Of a DNA stretch of 25,677 nt, positions 7,341 through 14,105 are shown piece after piece (position 1 is the first letter of the stretch; every line of letters starts with the position of its first letter). The DNA comes from a virus, in IMG/VR virus record IMGVR_UViG_3300010149_000150, positions 1 to 25,677 of that record; one strand, given 5' to 3'. Made by a program: the position numbers and the translations under genes. The notes beneath the pieces are model-generated. The model was not told the DNA's origin and ran no database searches. It saw nothing but the letters and a program-made list of their open reading frames with translations.

Positions 7341-7757
7341 ATGAAATTATTTGATTATATAAAAGTTCTTTTTGGTAAGGATGCACACTGGGAAAATGTA
7401 AGTGGTTATGATAAGTCTAAAAATTCTTTTATGACTAATCGATTCATGAGTATTAAATTTCCAATACAGGCAAATCTCTTTAATACTCTTAAAATTGATC
7501 CAATTGGTCAAGCAGAGGCATGGAGATTAGTTTCGTCTAAATTTAATAGAGTACCTGGTTTTATTTACACAAAGGTAAAAAAATCAGCAAAGCAAAAAGC
7601 AAAAGAATGGTCGCCTAACCCTAAGGCTTTAGAATTGTATATGAAATTTAACGAAATAGGAGAAAGAGAATATAAAGAAGCATTAAAAATTAACCCATCA
7701 CAAGTACAGTCCTCGATAGATATATTAGAAAAACAGATGGGAAATGATGTTAATTGA
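7341..7757 (+). CDS. Probable clamp-loader small subunit (gp62-like, diverged)
   Basis: 138 residues. From memory of T4-like cyanophage gp62 proteins, the layout matches: an N-terminal LFDYIK helix, a mid-N-terminal N-R-F-M-S motif (here FMTNRFMS, about 33-40), a helical stretch ending in a basic RVPGFIYTKVKK segment, and a C-terminal helix with a YKEALKI...SIDILEKQ pattern. gp62 pentamerises with four gp44 subunits to load the clamp, and the gene sits two genes from gp44. It is shorter than T4 gp62 (187). There is no enzymatic motif, as expected for gp62. The call rests on motif order recalled from relatives and not on an alignment. The 3' end overlaps the next ORF by 14 nt. Confidence 0.5.
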   Translation: MKLFDYIKVLFGKDAHWENVSGYDKSKNSFMTNRFMSIKFPIQANLFNTLKIDPIGQAEAWRLVSSKFNRVPGFIYTKVKKSAKQKAKEWSPNPKALELYMKFNEIGEREYKEALKINPSQVQSSIDILEKQMGNDVN

Positions 7758-8412
7758 TAATACTTTTGAATTAGGAATACCTACGCACATACAGTTTACT
7801 TTATTTAAATATGATTACTTTGATAGTATCATAATTACTAGAGTAAAAAAAGAGTGCAAAAACATATCTAAAGTTAACGGTGAATTTACTGTTACTAAGT
7901 CATCTTTCTTAAATGCTATAAAAACTAGTAAAAGAATTAAAGCTGAGATTGAAAAGGCAGAAGATTTTGGATACATACCAATCCCTTCAATAAAACCTAA
8001 CTCTGTTTACTTTTTAACTTCTATTTTTAGCAGATTACCTAATCTTAACACATTAACATTTAAGATTAATAATGATAAGAAATATACTCGTTTAATTAAA
8101 AATGCAGCAGGTCATGATATAATAAGCTTTCATTTTAATATCATTGAAGGTATATTTGATTTGACTAAGGTAATGGATAGAAAGGAATTAGATATTTTTA
8201 ATAAAACTCTTATAGAATTTAAAATATTAGAAAATAAGTATTTAAGTAGGAAGCCATACTTTTATATGAAAGCTACTGCTATTATAGATATTTTAACTGT
8301 TATGGAAGCCGAAGGTAAATTAAGTACATTTAATATTTTAGATCACATAGATGATAAGTTAGAAGAAGATGATCCTATACTAATCGTAAAGACTGATTAT
8401 ACTCCTTTTTAA
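7744..8412 (+). CDS. Unknown 222-residue protein of the replication cluster
   Basis: Not recognised. The product is rich in Ile, Lys, Phe and Asn, with alternating beta-like (HIQFTLFKYDYFDSIIITR) and helical (FLNAIKTSKRIKAEIEKAEDFG) segments, and has no Cys cluster, Walker motif or membrane helix. Two adjacent ATGs (7744 and 7747) lie inside the end of the preceding gene, so the genes are overlapped and probably coupled. The next gene starts 1 nt after the stop. Position suggests DNA metabolism or transcription control, but sliding clamp (gp45), helicase loader (gp59) and late sigma factor (gp55) did not match what I know of those sequences. Confidence 0.75.
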   Translation: MMLIDNTFELGIPTHIQFTLFKYDYFDSIIITRVKKECKNISKVNGEFTVTKSSFLNAIKTSKRIKAEIEKAEDFGYIPIPSIKPNSVYFLTSIFSRLPNLNTLTFKINNDKKYTRLIKNAAGHDIISFHFNIIEGIFDLTKVMDRKELDIFNKTLIEFKILENKYLSRKPYFYMKATAIIDILTVMEAEGKLSTFNILDHIDDKLEEDDPILIVKTDYTPF

Positions 8413-8413
8413 T

Positions 8414-8929
8414 ATGATAAGAAGAGAAATGTATCAATTTAAAGGTAATGATTTATTACCTTGTAAAAGCTGGAAAAGATATTTTTCATTATCAGAAGTA
8501 GATAATTATTATGAAATACTTTGGGACAGTTCAGATAATGAATTGTTAATGTCAGATACAGAATATGAAAAGAAAAGTCACAAGCCTTTAACTGATGCAT
8601 TATCAAAATATAAAAACCCTTCTGTATTATCTATAGGTTATGGAATCGGTCTTATTAACAATTTAATTAAACTGTGCAATGGTTCTTTAACCGTCATGGA
8701 GATTAATCCTGATATTATAAAATTAGAAACTCATGACATCGAAGATTTAGATATTATCATTGATGATGCATTTATTTGCAATTATGATAATCTTTTTGCT
8801 GATAAGAAGTTTGATATAATTTGGTGGGATCCTTCGGGTGGAAATAATAAAAATAAAACATACCCAAAAGAAAGACTTAAAAATCTTTTAACAGAAAATG
8901 GCCAATTAATAAACTGGCACCATCTTTAA
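8414..8929 (+). CDS. Small spermidine-synthase-like / SAM-dependent methyltransferase-fold protein
   Basis: 171 residues. A Rossmann-type core is visible: motif I SIGYGIGLINNLI (about 74-86), an acidic strand end VMEINPDII (about 95-103), then DIIIDDAF and FDIIWWDPSGGNN. The upstream segment LLMSDTEYEKKSHKPLTDAL resembles the strand-loop of spermidine synthases that precedes their catalytic domain. It is short for either family (spermidine synthases are about 280 or more), and the C-terminal beta region is missing. The substrate is unknown; polyamine-like or methyltransferase chemistry are both possible. It follows the preceding gene by 1 nt and precedes a late-type promoter motif. Confidence 0.6.
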   Translation: MIRREMYQFKGNDLLPCKSWKRYFSLSEVDNYYEILWDSSDNELLMSDTEYEKKSHKPLTDALSKYKNPSVLSIGYGIGLINNLIKLCNGSLTVMEINPDIIKLETHDIEDLDIIIDDAFICNYDNLFADKKFDIIWWDPSGGNNKNKTYPKERLKNLLTENGQLINWHHL

Positions 8930-8936
8930 TCGCTTA

Positions 8937-8948
8937 GGAATATATAAA
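8937..8948 (+). promoter_or_regulatory. Putative late promoter, GGAATATATAAA
   Basis: A very good match to the structural-gene motif, 26 nt upstream of the membrane-protein ATG at 8965 and just after the last replication-cluster gene. It marks the switch from replication to structural genes. Confidence 0.55.
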
Positions 8949-8964
8949 CAAATAATGTTTGTAT

Positions 8965-9390
8965 ATGAAATCCTTACTTAAGCGCTGTTGTGAATCAAAG
9001 CGTGAGTGTATTACTTACTTAGTTGTATTCTTATGGGTGGCTGTAGGTATTACTGCTACATATTTTGATACTAACTTTACTCAATTGGCTGGTTATTTTA
9101 TCTCATTAACAGGTTTTGTTGCATCGTATATTTTTGGTGAAAGCATGAGACCTAGCAATGATAGTTCTATTTTTATGAAAGGTAAAAACAGCAAGAGAGA
9201 AAATCTTATGTATATTACAATTGCACTTTGGACTATTATAGGAGTTTGGGTAATTGTTAAAAATGCTGATCTTATGGGTGCGGCGGCGTACTTTGCAGCA
9301 CTAACACCTTTTGTAGGTTCTTATATAATTGGAGAAACTTTTAAAAAGGAAGGTGATTCAAAAGATTCATACGAACAAATAAATTCTTAA
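8965..9390 (+). CDS. Four-helix membrane protein made of two duplicated hairpins
   Basis: 141 residues from the ATG at 8965; a TTG two codons upstream (8959) is less likely. The sequence is two copies of one module offset by 65 residues: S-K-R-E (11 and 76), Y (18 and 83), L-W (23 and 88), then A-x-Y-F-x-x-L-T-x-F-V-x-S-Y-I-x-G-E (42-59 and 107-124). Each copy carries two hydrophobic helices, so four transmembrane segments are predicted with charged, probably cytoplasmic, loops. The N-terminus is basic and has three cysteines. It heads a late-type unit and precedes a virion protein by 3 nt. A holin or membrane-remodelling role is possible, but no family is recognised. Confidence 0.75.
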   Translation: MKSLLKRCCESKRECITYLVVFLWVAVGITATYFDTNFTQLAGYFISLTGFVASYIFGESMRPSNDSSIFMKGKNSKRENLMYITIALWTIIGVWVIVKNADLMGAAAYFAALTPFVGSYIIGETFKKEGDSKDSYEQINS

Positions 9391-9393
9391 TCA

Positions 9394-11355
9394 ATGGCAG
9401 TTAATGGAAGAACAACAGATGCTAATGGTGATGCTATATTAATTAGTCTTCAAGAACCATATTTAAACGTAGTTGAAGTACTAGGATACACTGATGTAAC
9501 TAAAGGTGAGTCGACAGGTCTTTATTACAATAAACAATTTAGATGGGGAACTGATGGTGTAACATATTCTGATTATATTAATCTTACCAATGCAAACTTA
9601 GAAGCTTTATTATTAAACCCAGATAAACCTTTTTGGATACAATATCGTTATGAGCAAGTAGGAGAAGGTACATTAGAGTTTGAATCAATTGCATTAGAAT
9701 TAGTAACTGACGGTGGTGTAATTTGTAGAATTCCACAAGTAGAATGTGGAGCTGAAGGTTGTGTTGGGTTTCCTAATTTAGTTGTAGACTGTTGCGGAGA
9801 TACTTGGAATCCTTATGATTTATCTAGAGCATCATCTATGTATAATCAATTATCGGCAATAACATCAAACATGTTTGGTTTCTGTGTAGATTATTTTAAA
9901 ACAAAGGCAGATCAGCGAAGCAGAGATGTAATCCTTAAAGAATATTCTTTATTTGATGTAATGCAAGAGGCTGAGGTAAAAATATTAATTCCAGATAATG
10001 AACTTCCTACTAGGGAAATTCAATTTAATCCAATGATGATGGATTTTCCAGTACAGTTTGAAATTCATATTGTAAAATCTGCATTTGAGGCAGTATTCGG
10101 AATAGGTGCAAAACCTGAAATGAGAGATTACCTGTACTTTAAAGATTATATGAATCGTATGTATGAAGTGGATGCGATTGCAGAGGCTGATGATTTTCTT
10201 TATACAGGTTCTTATTGGAGAGTTAGCCTTGTTCCTTATCAACAAAGAACTGCTGTAGGATATGAAAATACAGTAGCAGGCATAAAGGCTGAAACAGATA
10301 CAAAGGCTTTAGTATCAAATGTAGAAGATAAATTCAGAGTAGAGAGAGAAAATGAATTCAGAGATGTTAGAAAAGATAATCAATATAACACAATAGGTAC
10401 TCAGTGTAATGATTATGTTAGAAGATCATTAGATAAGAGATTAATTATCAGTGAAGAAAATGTTTATAATCAATGGACTATTATTTCTAAATATCATTAT
10501 AAATTAGGTACCATTAAAAATGGTGATGAATCAATAAAATATCAATATGAAGGTGGTTGGGGTAGTGAAGAAGATCGTGCATTTACATTTTGGGCAAGGC
10601 CTCAGTTTTTAAAACCTATAGGAAATAATGTACTCATATTATCTATTGTAGATAAGAATGGTAAGGTGCAATTAAATACTGGGAAACTACCTGATTTTGG
10701 TAATTCTTTAAATGTTGGAGACTGGGTTAATATAAAAGGTACTCAATCATATAACGGTATTGCAAAAATTATCGAGATAGTTGGCGATTCTATTATTATT
10801 GATGAATCATATATAAATGATGTACTTGCTACAGGATCTCCTACATTTAATAAAGAAGAAAGTAATAATTTTATGATTTATGAAAATGATTTATTACCTC
10901 CTACGCAATATGTATCATTGACTTATACTATTAATTGGTTTATTATGAAAATAAATAACACCTACTTTAAGTGGAAAATAGATAAACCTTTTGTAAAAAA
11001 TAAATGGTATGCATTTGTTATTAACTTAAATTCAACTGCTCGTCAGCTAGGATTATTTTTATATGATACAATAGAAAAGTCAACCGCAATTAATCCAGCA
11101 ATAACAGCAGAGCTTAATTTGTTATTTAATGAAACTAAAACATATGATCCTGTAGATGTAATAGAAGGCAAGGATTGGAAATTGTTAGGATGTAATACAG
11201 ATTTAACTAATATAAGAATTTGGAAGAAGCCTATAGAGGAAGAGTTACAATCATTGATTCTTAGTCAATATGTTGTAAAGGATACTCATTTAACATTATT
11301 ATTGGATAATGCATCACCACAGTTAATGTTACAAGATGTAACGGATGCCAGATAA
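9394..11355 (+). CDS. Large virion structural protein with a lectin/LamG-like C-terminus
   Basis: 653 residues, no named family recognised for the N-terminal part. Residues 1-110 look beta-rich (repeated strands, FRWGTDGVTYSDYINL). A Cys-rich stretch follows (CRIPQVECGAEGC ... DCCGDTWNP, about 114-142), then a mixed region around 150-300 with LIPDNELPTREIQF. The C-terminal half has the look of a concanavalin A-like jelly roll: AFTFWARPQF, KWYAFVINLNSTARQLGLFLYD, and the closing TNIRIWKKPIEEE, typical of LamG-like domains. Position behind a late-type promoter and before the packaging genes suggests a baseplate, neck or fibre-associated protein, possibly carbohydrate binding. That role is inference. 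Confidence 0.7.
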   Translation: MAVNGRTTDANGDAILISLQEPYLNVVEVLGYTDVTKGESTGLYYNKQFRWGTDGVTYSDYINLTNANLEALLLNPDKPFWIQYRYEQVGEGTLEFESIALELVTDGGVICRIPQVECGAEGCVGFPNLVVDCCGDTWNPYDLSRASSMYNQLSAITSNMFGFCVDYFKTKADQRSRDVILKEYSLFDVMQEAEVKILIPDNELPTREIQFNPMMMDFPVQFEIHIVKSAFEAVFGIGAKPEMRDYLYFKDYMNRMYEVDAIAEADDFLYTGSYWRVSLVPYQQRTAVGYENTVAGIKAETDTKALVSNVEDKFRVERENEFRDVRKDNQYNTIGTQCNDYVRRSLDKRLIISEENVYNQWTIISKYHYKLGTIKNGDESIKYQYEGGWGSEEDRAFTFWARPQFLKPIGNNVLILSIVDKNGKVQLNTGKLPDFGNSLNVGDWVNIKGTQSYNGIAKIIEIVGDSIIIDESYINDVLATGSPTFNKEESNNFMIYENDLLPPTQYVSLTYTINWFIMKINNTYFKWKIDKPFVKNKWYAFVINLNSTARQLGLFLYDTIEKSTAINPAITAELNLLFNETKTYDPVDVIEGKDWKLLGCNTDLTNIRIWKKPIEEELQSLILSQYVVKDTHLTLLLDNASPQLMLQDVTDAR

Positions 11356-11358
11356 CCT

Positions 11359-11371
11359 GGAATATATATTA
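11359..11371 (+). promoter_or_regulatory. Putative late promoter of the packaging genes, GGAATATATATTA
   Basis: Matches the structural-gene motif, 25 nt before the small-terminase ATG and just after the preceding stop codon. Confidence 0.5.
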
Positions 11372-11385
11372 CAAATAACTTATTA

Positions 11386-12000
11386 ATGGAAGATAACTCA
11401 AAAGATAAATTTAGAGATAGTATCGGAGACTTACTTAGTGAATTACCTGATGAGGTTCCTGGATTAGATGATACTCCAGAATTACCTAAAGTAAGATTAG
11501 AAAGTACACAAGCAGTTGCTTTAACAAAAGCAAAAGGTAAAGCTAAAAAAGTAATGTCTAGTTTACTTAAGTTTTATTTAAGCGAAGAGATTATTGCAGA
11601 ACATGAATATATTCAGGCAAAATCTAATTTAGATGAATATGCATTAGGTATGCTCATTCGCCAAATGGAAAACAGCGAGGTTGCTATTTCACAATTAATG
11701 GATATTATAAATGAAGGTGATGTATCACCAAGAATGTTTGAAGTACTTAGTGATTTACAAAGAACTTTATTAGATATTATTAAAAGCCAAACAATGTATA
11801 TGGTTGCTATTGAAGAAAATGCAAAAAAGACTTCTAGAGATATTGATGTTTATCATGGCAATTCAGAGAGCAGTGGTAACAAAAAACAGAGTGGAGTTAA
11901 GTCAAGAGGTACTAAAGATTTAATGAGAGCCTTACAAGAAACAATTAACGAAGAAGATATACAAGATGTCGATAGCGATGAAAATGAAAATGAAGAATGA
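11386..12000 (+). CDS. 16: Small terminase subunit (gp16-like)
   Basis: 204 residues (T4 gp16 is 164). The small terminase recognises DNA and regulates the gp17 packaging ATPase. An acidic N-terminus (SELPDEVPGLDDTPELPKV) is followed by a long helical core (about 40-150), the expected coiled-coil oligomerisation region. Within it VSPRMFEVLSDLQ followed by a helix and an IIKS segment parallels T4 gp16 (DSPRHMEVFATLMGQ with a following ILKL). The C-terminus is Ser/Lys-rich and then strongly acidic. It is directly upstream of gp17 as in T4, but a GroES-like gene overlaps its end and separates the two. The identity rests on the SPR-x-x-E-V motif, size and position. Confidence 0.75.
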   Translation: MEDNSKDKFRDSIGDLLSELPDEVPGLDDTPELPKVRLESTQAVALTKAKGKAKKVMSSLLKFYLSEEIIAEHEYIQAKSNLDEYALGMLIRQMENSEVAISQLMDIINEGDVSPRMFEVLSDLQRTLLDIIKSQTMYMVAIEENAKKTSRDIDVYHGNSESSGNKKQSGVKSRGTKDLMRALQETINEEDIQDVDSDENENEE

Positions 12001-12259
12001 TTACATTCTTACCCAGGAAATAAAACAAACAGAAAGAAAAACCGAGAGTGGTTTAATTATTCCTGGTGAAACGTATAATAGGCAAGCTTTAGTAATTGAA
12101 GCAGCCAATGGCCTTGAAGTAAAGAAAGGTGATAAAATTATAAAAACAATAGGCAAGGGTACTGAATATACTTTTGAAGGTAATAAGTTTGAAATCCTTC
12201 ACATAAATCATATTCTTGCTGTTATAGAAGAAAATGGCACAGAAACCACAAGCGCCTAG
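11990..12259 (+). CDS. GroES-like co-chaperonin (functional analogue of T4 gp31)
   Basis: About 89 residues from the ATG at 11990; in-frame ATGs at 11966, 11978 and 11984 are alternatives, and I chose 11990 because GroES proteins begin just before the first strand. GroES hallmarks are NDYILTQEI (first strand), the mobile loop KTESGLIIPGE with its hydrophobic GLII tip that contacts GroEL, RQALVIEAANGLEVKKGDKI (the roof and V-K-x-G-D turn) and the final ILHINHILAVIEE. T4 encodes gp31, which replaces GroES so that GroEL can fold gp23; the capsid gene here is a natural client. It overlaps gp16 at its 5' end and gp17 by 26 nt at its 3' end, so it is translated from the packaging transcript. Confidence 0.82.
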   Translation: MKNDYILTQEIKQTERKTESGLIIPGETYNRQALVIEAANGLEVKKGDKIIKTIGKGTEYTFEGNKFEILHINHILAVIEENGTETTSA

Positions 12260-14051
12260 CGCAGGATTTGATTTTAATGTTGGTAAAGCCAAGCAAGCAT
12301 TTTCTTGGTCAAGTGAAAGTGTAGAACAGTTAATGTTTGCAATAGAAGAAGGGTATAAACCTGCGTCTACACCATTCTATGAAGGTAATCCTAATTTACG
12401 AAAAGGTAATATTGTTTTTAATTATACTTCAAATGAAATAAAAGAAATTAAAAAGTGTGCAAAAGATATTGTATACTTTGCAAATACATATTGTACTGTA
12501 ATGACCGATCATGGTTTACAGACAATTAATTTAAGACCTTACCAAGAAGAGATGTTAAGGCAATTTCAAGCTGAAAGGTTCAATGTATGTTTAGCAAGTA
12601 GGCAAGTAGGTAAAACTATTTGTTCATCTATTTTTATTGCTTGGTATTCATTATTTAATTTTGATAAGAATTCTTTAATACTTTCAAACAAAGGAGCAAC
12701 TACAAGAGAAATCATTGATAAAGGTAAAACTATATTAGAGCATCTACCTTTCTTTTTAAAACCTGGTACTCTTAAATGGGATGTATTTAATTCTAAGTTT
12801 GATAATGGTTGTAGAATAATTGGTCAAACTACTACAAAGAAAGCAGCAATCGGTTTTACTATTCATTTATTATTTATGGATGAGTTTGCGCATATACCTG
12901 CAAACTTTGTTGATACCTTTTATGAAAATGTATATCCTACGGTATCTGCATCAACTAATTCAAAGGTAATAATAACCAGCACCCCAAATGGCTTTAATAA
13001 ATTCTATGACATATATACTGCTGCTGATAAAGGATTAAGTGAATATACACCCTTTAGAGTTGATTGGTGGGATGTACCAGGAAGAGACGATGCATGGATG
13101 AAACAGGAAGTTGCAAACTTAGGAAGTGATGAAGCTTTTAATAGACAATATGGAAATCAATTTATAGCAGGATCATCATTACTATTAGGTCCTGATAGTC
13201 TTAAGAAATTAAAATCAAATGAAACAGAATTTGTTCATCGTGAAATGGTTGAGTTTGAAGATGAGCAGGTAGAATATTCTGGTTTACTATGGGATCCTGA
13301 ATTTAATTTGGATGATACAGAAGAGGATGAAAATTACTGGTGTTTTTCTGTGGATATAGCTGAAGGTACTGGTGGAGATTATTCTATCATAAATATCTTT
13401 AAGATAGAACTTATGGATGAAGCAGATTGGAAAAAGGTTACATCCCCAGGTAGCTTTATCGATTTTTATAGAATTAGACAAGTAGGAAGATTTAGAAGTA
13501 ATGACCATACTATTGAAGAATTTGCAAAAGCTCTTTATATTTTAGCTTATGATGTTTTTCACTCTGAAAATGTAAAACTAATTATTGAATGGAATTTATT
13601 TGGGGGTGAATTAATAAAAAGAATGGAAACTGTATTTCCACAGAGAAATGATTTTGATGAAGAATCTGTTGTAAAGTTTAAACATCGAATAGATGCCAGA
13701 ACTAAACAGTTTGGATTAAAAGTCAAAAAAGATAATAAACCTATATTTTGTCAAAATTTTAAAAAATACATTACTCAGAATAAAATTGTAATAAAAGATA
13801 AGCATACTGTCCATGAAGCTGCAACCTTCGGTAAACTACCAAATGGTTCGTATGCTGGACAATTAGGTCATGATGATTTAATAATGACATGTATTAATAG
13901 TTCTGAATTCTTTTTTACATTAGACTTTTCTGATTTTGCTGAAGAGATTCATGATGGGGCTGAAAAGCATGTTCAAGATAAAATTGATGCTATCTTAGAG
14001 CAAGATGCTAAAGGCGGACAACTTAACTTCGACATATACGACCTGGTATAA
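12234..14051 (+). CDS. 17: Large terminase subunit, packaging ATPase-nuclease (gp17-like)
   Basis: 605 residues (T4 gp17 is 610). This is the motor that cuts concatemers and pumps DNA into the prohead. Walker A is ASRQVGKT (121-128), close to the T4 SRQLGKT. Walker B with the catalytic carboxylate is LFMDEFAH (D216, E217), followed by the coupling motif TSTPNG. The C-terminal RNase H-fold nuclease carries D374 in FSVDIAEGTGGDYS, a central IIEWNLFG acidic strand and HDDLIM near residue 545, the three expected metal-site regions. The N-terminus (about 1-60) is a variable tail. The start overlaps the co-chaperonin by 26 nt. Confidence 0.94.
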   Translation: MAQKPQAPSAGFDFNVGKAKQAFSWSSESVEQLMFAIEEGYKPASTPFYEGNPNLRKGNIVFNYTSNEIKEIKKCAKDIVYFANTYCTVMTDHGLQTINLRPYQEEMLRQFQAERFNVCLASRQVGKTICSSIFIAWYSLFNFDKNSLILSNKGATTREIIDKGKTILEHLPFFLKPGTLKWDVFNSKFDNGCRIIGQTTTKKAAIGFTIHLLFMDEFAHIPANFVDTFYENVYPTVSASTNSKVIITSTPNGFNKFYDIYTAADKGLSEYTPFRVDWWDVPGRDDAWMKQEVANLGSDEAFNRQYGNQFIAGSSLLLGPDSLKKLKSNETEFVHREMVEFEDEQVEYSGLLWDPEFNLDDTEEDENYWCFSVDIAEGTGGDYSIINIFKIELMDEADWKKVTSPGSFIDFYRIRQVGRFRSNDHTIEEFAKALYILAYDVFHSENVKLIIEWNLFGGELIKRMETVFPQRNDFDEESVVKFKHRIDARTKQFGLKVKKDNKPIFCQNFKKYITQNKIVIKDKHTVHEAATFGKLPNGSYAGQLGHDDLIMTCINSSEFFFTLDFSDFAEEIHDGAEKHVQDKIDAILEQDAKGGQLNFDIYDLV

Positions 14052-14067
14052 AAAGTTATAGGTTGTT

Positions 14068-14079
14068 GGATATATAAAA
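14068..14079 (+). promoter_or_regulatory. Putative late promoter of the tail sheath gene
   Basis: GGATATATAAAA, 17 nt after the terminase stop and about 36 nt before the sheath ATG. It matches the structural-gene motif apart from one missing A. Confidence 0.5.
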
Positions 14080-14105
14080 AAAGCAAATAAAAAAAATAAT
14101 ATAAG

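Noticed and set aside
7744-8412. Sliding clamp (gp45) or helicase loader (gp59) identity for the 222-residue protein
   Set aside because: The length is similar to both but the sequence patterns I know for these proteins are not present.
8955-8981. ATG at 8955 as start of the membrane protein
   Set aside because: It is in a different frame and hits a stop after eight codons; ATG 8965 leads into the duplicated module.
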